Source of the DNA: Triplophysa rosa
Taxonomy: Eukaryota > Chordata > Actinopteri > Cypriniformes > Nemacheilidae
NCBI RefSeq assembly: GCF_024868665.1
Contig: NC_079890.1
Span: 7,836,923-7,900,922, forward strand
DNA length: 64,000 nt
Direction of reading: 5' to 3'
The stretch's first letter is position 1, and every line of letters begins with the position of its first letter. The notes under the pieces were generated by a model. That model had not been told where the DNA came from, did not search any database, and saw only the letters and a program-made list of their open reading frames with translations. Shown piece after piece: positions 1-11,493 of the stretch. A program made the position numbers and the translations under genes.

Positions 1-735
1 TCTTGTTTATTTGATTCCCCAGCCGTTTACAATCAATTATATGATTCAACAACCTCATTGATCTCTTAGTACACTCTATTAGACATACATATGTTAGCAG
101 CAACTCGCAGAAGACAAAATTATGCCCCAAAAATGGTTGTCCACCAACTTAATACACGTGGTCCATTCCTATAAACTGCATGTGGTCATTTCCACCTGCA
201 GTTTATAGGAATGTGCCACGCGTATCAAGTTGGTGGACAAACCCCTCATAAGAAAAGCTAAGGCCTTATAATGATTTATATGCATAAACAACAACATGAT
301 TCACTTAGTACGCTTTATTAGACATACATATGTTAGCAGCAGCTCACAGAATGCTCAATTATGCCTAAAAAATCAATTTCCACCAACTCACTACGTTTCT
401 CCCATTCCTATAAACTGCATGTGGTCACTTCCTGTATGACTTGGCGAAAAACGGGGATAACTTCCGGTTTTGTGCCATGTTTGTAGTCCTTTGTAGTTTT
501 CTTGTTTATTCGATTCCCCAGGCGTTTATAATCAATTATATGATTCAACAACCTCGTTGATCTCTTAGTACACTCTATTAGACATACATATGTTAGCAGC
601 AACTCGCAGAAGACAAAATTATGCCCCAAAAATGGTTGTCCACCAACTTAATACACGTGGTCCATTACCATAAACCTCAGGTGGACGGGCAATGCAAACA
701 GACTAGAAAATGGATTGGTCCTTATTAACAAAAAA
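1..735. repeat. Direct-repeat modules, left part of complex array
   Basis: The first about 175 bases recur almost unchanged from about position 500. A diverged third copy of the central module (core ACATACATATGTTAGCAGC) lies near 325. A second module (core CCACCAACTTAATACACG) appears at 141, inverted near 220, diverged at 381, and again near 640. No convincing protein is encoded. The family was not recognised. The module mix suggests an old transposon or satellite-like array. Confidence 0.75.
137..240. repeat. Near-perfect inverted repeat (hairpin)
   Basis: Arms at about 137-180 and 197-240 are reverse complements with few mismatches, separated by about 16 bases. Each arm carries the CCACCAACTT...ATAAACTGCA module. 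Single strands or RNA from here could fold into a long hairpin. It may be the junction of two inverted element copies. Confidence 0.8.
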
Positions 736-1082
736 ATATTGATTTGTATGTTTCAAAAAGCACATTATTCAATGAGTACACTTTATTGTACGCACATATG
801 TTGGTATTGACTCATTCGATGCTCATTTTGACTATTAAGATAGCATTTTATATGGTCAAGGCCTCATTTTCAATCGTCATCCATTGAAATGAATGGGTTG
901 CAAAGTGATACATAAAAAATGATATAAAATACTTTTTGGGCACCCACGCGTTTGCCCTTTCACTATGTCGCTTGTAGGATTGTGGCGCAAGTGCCTGTGA
1001 GATTTGGGGTCTCTCGGACCCCCGGCGGCCTTTGCGGAAAAGGTCTTTGCGTGCCATACATTTTCATGGAACCCCTTCCCAT
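736..1082. repeat. Module also present inverted at 2335-2505
   Basis: Bases about 882-1058 match the reverse complement of about 2335-2505, starting at CCATTGAAATGAATGG and ending in a GC-rich block containing CGGCGGCC. Bases about 755-835 are another copy of the ACATATGTT module, which recurs inverted at about 2160-2250. Short ORFs here are shadows of the GC-rich repeat. Confidence 0.7.
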
Positions 1083-2112
1083 ATTGAACCTTTTGACCCC
1101 TAAACAAAGCCGTAAAGTCACCCGACTTTTCCGCACGACCGGCGGGCAATAGACGATCGCGTGCATCTCGGTTTCGGGGCGGTCGGCCCAGCGGGGGTCT
1201 TGTCCACGACACCCTTATGGAAGAACCATTCACATAAACTGCACGAGAAATTTTCTAGAACGGTCCGAGGGGCCCCATATTCCAGATTCTGGCCCGTCGG
1301 GTGGCTCCCGACGACATACCGAGAGCACATCGCTCTAGAGGAAAAGAGAATGTTTTTTTGGACCCAATCACAAGATGAATCAAACAGCCTTCTCTCTCAT
1401 ATACCCCTCAACAGCATCATGAAGGTTTAGTGTTGGGGAGATAGATTTTTCAGGAAAGGTCTAAGAAGTTTGGACATTTGGGGGATACATCGGGGGCTTC
1501 TAGACAAAAATAATCTAGAATATCGAGACCCTTCGGCCTATCGTTTCCCTACGGAAGGGCTTCCACCTACCATCTAAGCCAATGTGTTTTCATTAACCGC
1601 TTCGTGGAAGGCTCTCCCTAATTTGACCTTTTGACCCCTAAACAAAGCCGTAAAGTCACCCGACTTTTCCGCGCGACTGGCGGGCAATAGACGATCGCGT
1701 GCGTCCCGGTTTCGGGGCGGTCGGCCCAGCGGGGGTCTTGTCCACGACACCCATATGGAAGAACCATTCACGTAAACTGCACGAGGAATTTTGCAGAAAG
1801 GTCCGAGGGGCCCCATATTCTAGATTCTGGCCCGTCGGGTGGCTCCCGACGACATACCGAGAGCACATCGCTCTAGAGGAACAGGGAATGTTTTTTGCAC
1901 CCAATCACAAGATTAATCACACTCTCTCACATACCCCTCAACAGCATCATGAAGGTTTAGTGTTGGGGGATGGGGAATTTTTCAGGAAAGGTCTAAGAAC
2001 TTTGGACATTTGGGGGATAAATCGGGGGTTTCTAGACAAAAATAATCTAAAATGTCCAGACCCCTCGGCCTATCGTTTCCCTACGGAAGGGCTTCCACCT
2101 ACCATCTAAGCC
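1083..2112. repeat. Tandem duplication of a ~500 bp GC-rich unit
   Basis: Two head-to-tail copies, about 1083-1580 and 1621-2112, each run from TTTTGACCCCTAAACAAAG to CCACCTACCATCTAAGCC. They are very similar but differ by scattered substitutions and small indels; for example, copy one has extra bases after CAAGATGAATC. The offset falls from 538 to 532 bases across the unit. ORFs of 80-136 codons occur in several frames of both copies and none looks like a known protein, so I treat them as by-products of base composition. Confidence 0.85.
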
Positions 2113-3641
2113 CATGCATTTTTGATAGGGGGTTTGTGAACAGGCCACCCTAATTTGACATTCGAGGACAAACTGAGCATTCCACCAGTTGTTGCTAACA
2201 TATGTGTGTCTAATGAAGTGCACTCGCTGAATAATGTGGTCGTTGATGCATTTAAATGAATATAAAGGCACGGTTTTGCTAATAAGCGGGTTGTCCACCA
2301 ACTTGATACACGTGGCCCATACGTATAAACTGGTCGAGGAACTTTCCCACAAGGCCGCCGGAGGGGCCGACGGTCCCGAAACCTCACGGGCACTTGCGTT
2401 GCGGTCCCCCGAGCGACATACCGAAAGGGCAAAATCCTGGGTCCTCCACAAGTATTTTATATCCTTTTTAATGTATCGCTTTCCCAGCCCATTCATTTCA
2501 ATGGAAGACGCTTAGAGACGAAGCCTGATTTTAGCTGTGTAGTCATCCACTTTTAAACCCTTCAGGAAGGAGCCACGGACCCCAAACTGCAGGGCCTGAT
2601 TCGGGGGTCCGCGACGGTGGTCACTGCAAAGGCTCGAAGTCCTCCGACCTTAGGAACCTTGTTTTCTGGGCCTTCGTTTACACCCTGACCTTCGACAAAT
2701 AAGATGTCAGATTTTAGGCCAAAATGAACACGTCACAAGCTGTCGGCGACCTACGTGTTTCTAAAAGAGAGTTCTGACTTAATCGTGTTGTTTTTGACAC
2801 TTAGAAACGATCGTATGTTATAAAAAACAATTATTTCCACCAATATGATACACGTGGACCATACATATAAACCGCAAGTGGACAGGCAATGCAAACTTAC
2901 TAGAAAATGGATCGTTCCATTTTCCAGTAAGAAGATACTAGAAAATGGATCGAGCGGCCACGCCTGTCCACGTGCAGCCTAAGGTAAGGGCCAGGCGTAT
3001 TCGCCTCGTGGACGTGGCAAGGATCGACCATTTAAAATGCGTAAATATTATTTTTTTGTTTCGAAAACCACACGGATCGACTGGCACGCGCCCTCAGACA
3101 AACATACGTCGTGCCCGAGTGACAAAACGCAGTTTCCGGTACACGTAGTAGGGAAGCGGGCAAAACGTGGTTTGGTGGTACGGGGGCGTGGCCACCGAAG
3201 GCCCTGCGGGGTCGAAGGTCAAATTGCCACCCATAGTTGATCAGTGGACAAATAGTGGGTTGGTGGACTCTGGCACCCGTGGGTAGTACCCTGGTAGTCA
3301 TCCCCATGAAAATAAATGAATCAAGGATCCGTAGGGGGATAGAGGACAAGTGGGTAAGCCGATCGACATAGGATAAACCTGTGGTGTACACATATGACGT
3401 TCGTGGAAAGGGGGCTAAGGGGGCTAGGGGGGAACCGTGGCACGAGGGCACCCCCAGTGGCGTCCTCACACCCCTTATCCGGGGGCAGCATTCGAGGAAA
3501 GTGACTAACCGCAGGGTTAGCTGAAATCACCCACTTCCCCTTTAGATATGCGCTCCAGGGCCGGCTTTGCACACTACGATCCGTCGCAACACTATGCGGC
3601 AAATGGCAGTTTATTTGAATAGGACTTTTTTCCACGAACCC
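2113..3641. repeat. Remaining modules of the left array and unidentified GC-rich sequence
   Basis: Inverted ACATATG module at about 2160-2250, CCACCAACTTGATACACG at about 2290, inverted partner of 882-1058 at 2335-2505, and a diverged CCACCAATATGATACACG near 2835. Bases 2520-2830 and 2945-3635 hold nothing I can identify. A short inverted pair around 3250 (AATAGTGGGTT) and 3639 (AACCCACTATT) brackets the last 390 bases. Confidence 0.55.
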
Positions 3642-5475
3642 ACTATTTGTGCTTCCTCCAAAGGAATGACATCAATGAAGAATTCCAGTCTGGATTTAGA
3701 GCATGTCACAGTACAGAGACTGCTTTGATCAGAGTTACAAATGATCTGCTATTGGCGTCTGACCGAGGTTGTATCTCGTTATTGGTGCTGCTAGACCTTA
3801 GTGCTGCATTCGATACCATTGACCACAGCACACTCCTACATAGACTCGAAAATTATGTCGGCATTAAGGGAATAGCTTTGAAATGGTTTAAATCTTATTT
3901 ATCCGACCGTTTTCAATTTGTAGCAATAAACAATGAGGTGTCATGCAAATCGCAAGTCCAGTATGGTGTACCACAGCGCTCAGTCTTAGGGCCTCTGCTC
4001 TTCGCATTATACATGCTACCTCTAGGAGATATAATAAAGTGACACGGAGTTAGCTTTCACTGTTATGCTGATGATACTCAACTTTACATTTCCTCGAAGC
4101 TTCATGAAACACAGCAGTTCAATCGAATAATGGAATGCATAATCGATATAAAAACTGGATGAGTAACAACTTTTTAATACTGAACTTGAACAAAACAGAA
4201 GTGTTACTTATTGGACCGAAAACCACCATACGTAACAACCAAGAATACTGCTCAACTCACTTTTATTGTCACATCACCACTTACAGTATCTATTGACGGA
4301 TGTTCCATAAAACCCTCATAGTCAGCAAAGAAGCTTGGCGTTTTATTCGATAGTAATCTGTCATTTGAGAGCCATGTCACCAACACCTGTAAAATTGCAT
4401 TTTTCCATTTTAAGAATATATCTAAACTACGTCATATGCTATCACTATCAGATGCATAGAAATTAATTCATGCATTCATGACATCAAGACTAGATTACTG
4501 TAATGCACTATTAGGTGGTTGCCCTGCAGGCTTATTACAAAAACTCCAACTGGTCAAAAACGTGGCAGCTCGAGTTCTAACACGTAAAATAAATATGAGC
4601 ATATTAGCTTGATTCTGTCAACCTTGCACTGGTTACCTATTAAGCATCGCATTAACTTTAAAATCTTGCTTATTACCTATAAAGCCTTACATGGTTTAGC
4701 TCCTCAGTACCTGAGTGAACTTCTCTTGTCTTACAGTCCTTCACGTGCACTACGCTCTCAGGCGTCCGGTCAGCTGGTAATACCTAGAATTTCAAAATCA
4801 AGTGCAGGTGGTAGATCCTTTTCCTATCTAGCTCATAAACTTTGGAACAGTCTTCCCTGCACTGTCCGGGAGGCAGACACACTCTTGTCAGTTTAAAGGG
4901 GCCATGAATTAAGACCTAAATCATGCCCAGACCTGATGGTAGAGTGGAGAATGGGAAGCGGCGACCTGACAAGAGCTGAGATGATCGAGCTGGATAAAGA
5001 AGGACGTGGCGACTTGATACTTCTTCACTACAAAATTTCAACTGCTACTAGATTATTAATGATAATCTTAAACCTATAATTTACCTTATTACTAAATTTA
5101 TTTTTATTTAGCTAGTTGTGCAAGCACTGTCGAGCTTGTGCAGAGGTTGCAGCTTTTGCCAGAGGGGAACTGGAATCCCCTGGTTGGGCCTGGGTTCTCC
5201 TGAGGGTGTTTTTTCTCCATTGGAGTTTTGGGTTCCTCGCCACCATTTGCATACTGTTTTGCACTGTTTGCCTGGCCGGGGGGCTGCTTTATTTATTTAT
5301 TTTAAAGTTTTACTTAATTAATATTACATATAGGAATTTATAGTCTGTTTAATATTTGAACAGTGTTTCTCTCTCCCTTATGTTAAATGTGTGCTTTAAA
5401 TGTTTTGCTTATAGTCAATATGTTTTATGTAAAAAGCGCTATATAAATAATGTTGACTTGACTTGACATAAAAAA
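3642..5475 (+). mobile_element. CR1/L2-type LINE, 5'-truncated
   Basis: Reverse-transcriptase coding remnants are followed by a 3' tail with AAAGCGCTATATAAATAA and a short TTGACTTGAC microsatellite, the usual end of fish L2-like retroposons. The 5' part, including the endonuclease, is missing, as expected of target-primed integration. It borders the unidentified array on its left. Confidence 0.85.
3645..4896 (+). pseudogene. L2-like LINE reverse transcriptase, decayed
   Basis: The first open segment (3647-4042) holds the conserved blocks [28 protein letters not shown] and [18 protein letters not shown] stops it at 4040. The next frame continues with CYADDTQLY, the catalytic aspartate pair, near 4062-4090. 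A later open segment (4609-4896) carries the C-terminal block LHWLPIKHRINFKILL and the end region HKLWNSLP. Frameshifts and stops between these blocks show the copy is dead. In its family this enzyme reverse-transcribes its own RNA at a nicked target site. Confidence 0.85.
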
Positions 5476-5790
5476 ATACACTAGCCCAGTCTCTGATGGT
5501 TAAATAATTATTAATTTAACCTGTATAGTAGAGCCAGTGGGAGGCAACAGGCAGACGTAACTGTGTGTAATGTAATTTTTCTAATAATAATGGTAATTTT
5601 TATTAGACTCACATTGTTGTTTTTGGTCCATCATGGGACAATCAGAGAGCACAATTTAAGGATGACATCTTCCACTTTTTTTCTCACTTTACTTATTGTA
5701 CATTATCTTTCTACTAATAAATTTTTTAAATATATTGGAACATATTCATGAACATCTAGTGTTTTGTTTGTTTTTCATTAAGACATTTGT
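5476..5790. other. No recognisable feature
   Basis: AT-rich sequence between the LINE tail and the acidic-tail fragment. Only short chance ORFs were seen. Confidence 0.5.
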
Positions 5791-7079
5791 CTTAACTTGA
5801 CGTTTTAAAAATGCAATTGTCATTGCCCTCCTCTTCATATGGCTTATACTTGTTCTGGCTCTAGTGTTCTTCTATAAGAAACTAAATAAAGACACAAATG
5901 GACAGTATGGTATCCATCACTTAATGGTCGCTGAAGGTGGACTAATTAAATAAATAAATAATTAATTATTATTAATTAACTCCATGAAGAAGAGGAGCAC
6001 CTAGAAGATAATGAAGGAAAAGATGAGAAAGATGTCGATAATGAAAAACAGAATGAAAGCCAAGCAGAGGTAGAATAAGAACAAGAAAATCATGACATTA
6101 GGGATGACTCTTCGGATGACTATTCCAGCATTGATCTGAGGGAGATGTCATGACAGAACCACGGGAGACCCAAGTGCGGGGGGAAAAAACAGAGTCTTTA
6201 TTATTCTGACGAAGACAGGGAGAAAAGTAACAAAAAACAGGTTGCAAGCGTATCCCTCCGGAGGAATCAAAAGTCAGCGCAGAGAGTCGAGGATAGGCTG
6301 CCGGTACTGAGAGTTGGGCGGTAGCGCCTGGTGACCTCACTCGACTCGGAGTCCGCGTAGACAGAGAGGGGAAAGGCTGTGCCTGATGGAGTTGCTGGAG
6401 AGTCCACCCACGAGGAATCCTTCCGTTGAAATGACCACTGACCGGAGCGCCAAAGCAAGCTGCTGAAGGGAACAGAACAGAAGACAGAGCGAGGAAGGCA
6501 AGGAAGGTAAGTGCTATAAAACTGAGACAAGACTAGACAAGACTTGGCTAAGGTAGACCAACTTGACAACAGGTTTAGTATAAGGCTTCTACAGGCAAGC
6601 CGCAGCTACTCCTGGGGCAGTCTGGGGCAGAATAATCCACAACGAACAGACACTGGACAACAAACACAGAGGGAATTATAAAGAGAACGTAACGAGGAGA
6701 TCATAATCAGGTGTGGAGTAATTAAGGGAATGATGAAGTCTAACGAGTGAAGAGCCAACAGGCGTGTGAGCACGGAGTGGAAAAACACCAGTGCAAGAGA
6801 AGTCATACGAAAACACGAGGGTGGGGCAAATGACGCAGACACAAGCACGAGGCCGGCCGAAGCTCGGTGTCAGCCATGTGCTCGACAAAAAACAAAACAA
6901 TCCCCGTGCCAGGTGATGACCCGACCAAACCGTAACAGGAGAGGGCAAATAAGAGAAAAGAGAACAAGAATGGCGAGAAGACTGAAGCTGCAGAAGACAA
7001 GGAAAAACAGGAGGAGGCAGCGGGAGAGTATAGTTAACATGGTAAAGAGGTCAAGAACGAAGAGAAAGTTGGATTGCTA
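5791..7079 (+). pseudogene. Membrane segment plus acidic-tail coding fragment, split by solo LTR
   Basis: About 5800-5953 reads as a hydrophobic, membrane-like stretch (core IALLFIWLILVLALVFFY) followed by KKLNKDTNGQYG and then a TAA stop. About 5985-6145 gives a very acidic tail (EEEEHLEDNEGKDEKD, later DDSSDDYSSIDL) with one in-frame TAA. The solo LTR at 6146-6937 interrupts this tail. With the LTR and one target-site copy left out, the frame continues on the far side into a Lys/Glu-rich end that stops near 7050. The pattern suits the cytoplasmic end of a single-pass membrane protein. I do not recognise the family. No good splice acceptor lies before the hydrophobic part, so it may be a decayed gene or a retrocopy. 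Confidence 0.45.
6146..6937 (-). mobile_element. Solo LTR with 5-bp target duplication
   Basis: The sequence begins TGTCATGACAG and ends CCGTAACA on the plus strand, giving TG...CA ends on either strand. GGAGA directly precedes (6141-6145) and follows (6938-6942) it, the five-base duplication typical of LTR integrase. No internal coding region remains, so it is probably the product of recombination between two LTRs. The orientation is a guess from the TGTTACGG start on the minus strand. Its end motifs resemble those of the LTR element at 51842-53815. Confidence 0.8.
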
Positions 7080-7377
7080 GTGCCATTTTTGTCTGAACAG
7101 AGCAAAGATAAAGGAAATGACTTGATTGCTTTTTAAGAAGAACAGAGATGAGCAGAAACTTGGCTTTAGAAATGAATAGCCAGGCAATCAGTTGAGTGGA
7201 TTTATTAGGTGTCAAAAACATTGTTTGTAGATATAAGTGAGATGTACAATTGGACCTTTTTGTCAACTGAAAGTTTCTCTACTTTTTGTCATTTTTTTCT
7301 GCAAATGCTGACAGTAATATGACATTTTTTATAGAATTTTATAGTAACATAAATTTATATTAACATTTTTTTATGTC

Positions 7378-7383
7378 AATAAA
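7378..7383 (+). promoter_or_regulatory. AATAAA polyadenylation signal
   Basis: AATAAA lies about 300 bases downstream of the acidic-tail ORF and is followed within 20 bases by T-rich and TTGTGT sequence. Its place suits the 3' end of the plus-strand fragment above. A lone hexamer in AT-rich DNA is weak evidence. Confidence 0.4.
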
Positions 7384-7980
7384 GTTTTTGTGTATAATGC
7401 TTGTCTATTGTTCTGGGTCACACAACAACCTGTAACTGTACCTTACTGTAGCCAATTAAGGCATTCAACAAACAATCATTGCAACCATGAAACCATTTTA
7501 TGGTCGTTTATCCTCATTTAACATGTCTTTTAAGTCAGATTTTCTGGGTTTATTCAAGATAATGTCTGACAAATGTAAAGTACTACAGTACTCCAGCAGT
7601 AGGCCTGTTTCTGCAGATTACAATAGTTTTAACGTAAGATAGGCAAACGAGTTAGAACGACTTTACATTTGTTTTACACATAGTGAACGACTAAGTGTCA
7701 GAGTTTAGCATTGCCATTAGCATTCCTGAAGGTGACTGAGCAGTAAAAGAACTACTAGAATCAAAAACAGCACATTTACATACTTTTCCAAGTTTACCTG
7801 CGGCTTTGAGTTTACTGATGGCTGTCATGACATTGCCTGAACCACTGGCAACAAAAAGATCGGCTTGGAATCGGCAAGACGTGAGAACTACCCTGTACGG
7901 GCTGATCACCAGTCCAGTATGATCATGCAGAAAATCGTCCGATTCCGATGCCTGGCTGGTCGATTGGTGCATCTCTAATA
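7384..7980. other. AT-rich sequence ending in a hAT-like terminus
   Basis: Nothing coding is recognised. Bases about 7850-7977, read on the minus strand, begin AGAGATGCACCAATCG and continue with repeated ATCGGAATCGG-type sequence, resembling the terminal region of a fish hAT-type family. Its other end was not found. The 93-codon minus-strand ORF here looks accidental. Confidence 0.45.
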
Positions 7981-9413
7981 CGGATGGGCATTTTTCAATA
8001 ATTTCATATTCGTTTTTTTAAATTAAGTTAATAATGACGTAATTTGTTACGTTTTTATTAAGTCACAATTTCACATCAAGCTTATAATTATCATTAAATA
8101 TTCATAACGCATTAATATTATATCCTGTATATAGGTTTTTTAATGTTGAAAAAAATAAAAAAATGGAAAAATACATAAAAAACTGCATTTAAACCTGCGT
8201 GGAACGGTATAATACAAAAATAAAACAGACAAAACAAAACGAACAAAACGCAACGTATATTGACAGTCTGTAATAAATGGTTTTCTTGTTTATTTTGTTT
8301 TACATGTTCTTGATAAGAAAAACAAGCATATAGGTCTATTTTACTCTGGTGAAAATCTGTTCAACAAGCCGACAGCGGAGAAAACGCGCTGCTGTTCTCT
8401 AACTCCCGGTAACAAAACCCAGAACTGACAAGAATATCTGACTTGGCGACTGTTAAGATCCTAAAAAATACCCCGCAACAAAGACGGAGCCATTATAGTG
8501 CTTGTTTCCCTGTTTATTACGTGACCGTCATCTGAGGAAGATATTACCTGCTGATCAGCACCGCATATAAATATTGTTTTCTTTGTTGTTCACGGTCAGT
8601 GTCTGTCTTGTTTAGCTTTGCATTGTATTTGCATCAATAAATAAGGTAGGCCTATTTATTTCAACAAAGGTAAGGAATCACAAGGTAAGGAATTTTGTTA
8701 AACAAAAAAAGCAGCCGTGCGAATTTATTTAGCCTACGAATTTATTTAGTAACTTGAAGGCGACAACCCTATTTGAACTTCTAGAAGGAAAATTCAGGCT
8801 TTTAGGTATGGAAAAAGGTGCCAGTCTTATATTAATATTCTTATATTCATTAACATTAGTTGCAGTGAAATGTACATTTTTATGTTTCAAGTTGTTGAAA
8901 TTAGCATTACTTAATATATTTTATATTGAATATGAATTTACTAAGAACAACCGCTCCGAACAATTTATGGTAATATATGAATTATTGTTAATAATTTAAT
9001 ATTACGTTGGTATTTTTATACCTAATGTAAGTAATGTTAACGAATTCTGTGGCTCACCAGTTTTGAAACATTTTAATATGGTGATGTGAGACGAGCATAA
9101 CACGCGATCCGGGGTTCCGGTGTGTAAACTTAAAATATTTGCACTAGCTTGCGATCTGAGTGAACAAAGATTTAGGAACACATACATATTATTTTTTATA
9201 TTTTCTGTATATTATAAAATCATTACAGATGAAGTGAAGAAGCGTTAAATAAGACGTGACAACTCTAAGGTCTTCTGTAGCAGTAACTTAACCTTGTAGT
9301 GACACAGTTTTATTCTTATGAAAAATATGAATATTCAAATAGCACGTTTAATATTCAAATAGTTATTGTGGATCAAATATTAAAATATTCAAACATTCGT
9401 GCACATCCCTAAT
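7981..9413. mobile_element. Non-autonomous hAT-like element
   Basis: CTCTAATA stands at 7973-7980 and again at 9414-9421, a perfect 8-bp duplication as made by hAT transposases. The ends are loosely inverted: GGATGGGCA at left and GGATGTGCACGAAT when the right end is reverse-complemented. The 1.4 kb interior has no transposase ORF, so any movement would have relied on a transposase made elsewhere. It interrupts another hAT-type terminus and lies downstream of the last eml3 exon seen. Confidence 0.8.
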
Positions 9414-9489
9414 CTCTAATAGTATGAAAGGTCTATGAGATGGCCTCACAAACACAGTGAAACAAACTGTGTGCATGTATTGAACACAC

Positions 9490-9585
9490 CTTGACCTCAG
9501 CATGCTTTGTGTTTTTATTCCAGTCCCATAACGAAAGCATGTGCTCATTCGAGTCATCAATCACACATAGGAATGTTCCTGCATC
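9490..9585 (-). CDS. eml3: eml3 exon: WD-repeat segment (DDSNEHMLSLWDW)
   Basis: The 96-bp exon encodes 32 residues beginning DAGTFLCVIDDSNEHML and containing LSLWDWNKNTKHAEVK. The WD dipeptide closes a beta-propeller blade, and the segment matches the EML family block before the ESTN/STND motif. The acceptor is ATTTTAG at the high-coordinate side and the donor is GTGTGT. Both ends are phase 0 and fit the neighbouring exon. It is the last exon visible at the 3' side; the next WD block (TSGKSH-type) was sought in 1-9489 and not found. Confidence 0.9.
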
Positions 9586-9770
9586 CTAAAATAAAAAAAA
9601 ATGCTTAATGTAATGTTCCCCAGAGCAAAAAGTTTTTGCTTGGACTACAGAATAGATTAGGTATACTGTGTTAGTTAAAAAAGTATTCTTATTATTATTT
9701 TTATAGAAGAAATAATCCATCTGCCTGCTGTGATTTATATAAATAATAAAAACTGGGAGGCAATACTCAC

Positions 9771-9881
9771 TGCATTGGAAAATGCTACAGATCCTACACC
9801 CCGCTCAAAAGTCCCGAGGCCAATCTGCTGCAGTGTAACTAGCGTTTTGGAGTCCCAAATGTGTACAAATGGCTGTAGAGG
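9771..9881 (-). CDS. eml3: eml3 exon: WD-repeat segment (VHIWDSKTL)
   Basis: 111 bp encode 37 residues, starting PLQPFVHIWDSKTL and including IGLGTFERGVG, a hallmark of EML proteins. The acceptor ATATCAG and donor GTGAGT are canonical, phase 0 on both sides. It follows directly on GVDKDGK of the upstream exon, as in EML3. Confidence 0.93.
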
Positions 9882-10061
9882 CTGATATACACAATTACAC
9901 ATAAACATACATACAATTAATTAATATTTGTTGGTAAAAACTTACAGTAAATGTTTGTAACACAATCAGTGTGTTGTCCACAGTTTAATACTGAAGGTTA
10001 TATACTACATCACATCATTGTTACATCAGTGGAATGATATCTATTTATACATGTATCCCAC

Positions 10062-10131
10062 CTTGCCATCTTTGTCCACCCCTGCTGTCTGTCCAGATGC
10101 TACACGCACCTTGTCTGGGTGGATGGCGAGA
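10062..10131 (-). CDS. eml3: eml3 exon: first WD blade (LAIHPDKVRVASGQ)
   Basis: 70 bp begin with one base that completes a cysteine codon from the upstream exon, then read LAIHPDKVRVASGQTAG and VDKDGK. The acceptor is GGAAATAG and the donor is GTGGGA. The phase (2 in, 0 out) agrees with both neighbours. VRVASGQTAGVDKDGK favours EML3 over EML1 or EML4, which read I-type residues at several of these positions. Confidence 0.92.
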
Positions 10132-10481
10132 CTATTTCCAAAGAAGTAGGAATAATTACGAGCATATAAAAATAAGAAAAACAAATCAAGGAATAGTTCA
10201 TCTTAAAATTAAAACTCTCATAATTATTCAACCTCATTCCAGCCCAGATGTATTTGACATACCTTTTTCCCATAACACAAACAAACAACATGCATCTTTC
10301 ATTAAAACACCAAATGATATGGTTATGAGAGAAAACAATATTTTAACTTCTTGTCTGTCTCATGACAAAATATCAAATGATTAGTGAGGAGATACGTGAT
10401 CTAGGATGGCATGTAGGTGAGTAAATTTCAAATTTTTCATTTCTGGGTGAACTATTTCTTTAAATATTTATTGAAACTCAC

Positions 10482-10631
10482 CATCGTACACAGTCTGTGT
10501 GTTTACGATAATGTCGTTGTGTTTGGTTGCTGATATGGTACAAAACCACAACACAGGCAATAAAATAAACAGCCTCCCCAGAGGGTAAAAAGTAAAAATT
10601 AGCTCGACAGTCCCTCCCCCTGTAACCATAG
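10482..10631 (-). CDS. eml3: eml3 exon: end of HELP region and start of propeller
   Basis: 150 bp encode YGYRGRDCRANFYFLPSG, EAVYFIACVVVLYH and RHYRKHTDCVR. These are the conserved YGYRG...YFIA...GHTDCV-type blocks linking the HELP motif to the first WD blade in EML proteins. The acceptor TATTTTAG starts the exon within a valine codon; the donor GTGAGT splits a cysteine codon completed by the next exon. Confidence 0.95.
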
Positions 10632-11372
10632 CTAAAATAAAAGGGTCAAGGAACATTTGCTGATAAATATTCATTACAAAACAGGTAAATCTAAATTACT
10701 GTTTGGCATTGTAGGCAATACAATGTTTAGGAAATGTTTGGTTTAAGAGAAAATAGTGTTCTCATCTTCGGCCCACAAATTTGGAAATGAAAAATACAGT
10801 ATAAAGCATTTATGCTTCTCATAAACAATATAAAAAAGTAAACTATGGTTATGAAATCAAACACAATATTTTGTAATATTTATTTAAAAAATATGGCAAC
10901 ACTTTATTTTATGGTGCCCTTGTTACATGTTACATGTATTTACATATTTACTATAAATTTTGCATAATTACATGTAACTAACCCTGAACCACACCCTAAT
11001 CCTAACCCTATAGTAAGTACATGTAGTTCAATATTATTACTCAGTACTTAAATATATATTTACACTGTAACACAAGACACTTAAAATGAATTATAATAAC
11101 TTAATCAACATTTATATTTTATTTAAGTGGTTACGTTATATAGTAACTATGGTAAAAGACTTCATAAGAACACTCTTAGGTTGTATTTGTTAACATGATA
11201 ATATTAACAAGATAAGATAAGATAAATGCATTAGCTAACATGAACTAACAATGAGCAATATAGTTTTTTTTTGTCAACGTAATGTTCATTGTTTCCAACA
11301 TTTTGTAATGTTAGCCAATTCACTAATGTTAACTATACAACCAAAAGTGTTAGCAAATTTTATTTAGGATAC

Positions 11373-11493
11373 ACCCAGTCCAGTTCCAATTTCTGTGAGG
11401 GAAGATCCATTTTCAGCTCCTCATACTTTGGAATGTTTGAGGGAATGTACATGGTAATGGGTCTCCCACGAATAAACATCTTAATGGACTGAC
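11373..11493 (-). CDS. eml3: eml3 exon: HELP motif (IKMFIRGRPITMYIPS)
   Basis: 121 bp carry IKMFIRGRPITMYIPS, the start of the HELP (hydrophobic EML protein) motif, and end LPSQKLELDWV. HELP packs into the TAPE propeller that binds tubulin. The donor is placed so that GT joins the C of the next exon to make valine (DWVYGYRG). The acceptor TAG before GTCAGTCC gives phase 1, matching the small exon at 12338-12367; a second AG five bases on is also possible. Confidence 0.95.

Noticed and set aside
877..2496. Several ORFs of 80-149 codons on both strands
   Set aside because: They overlap in many frames of a GC-rich duplicated repeat, share no motif with known proteins and differ in frame between copies.
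7691..7972. 93-codon minus-strand ORF
   Set aside because: It runs through a hAT-type terminal region and has no known motif.
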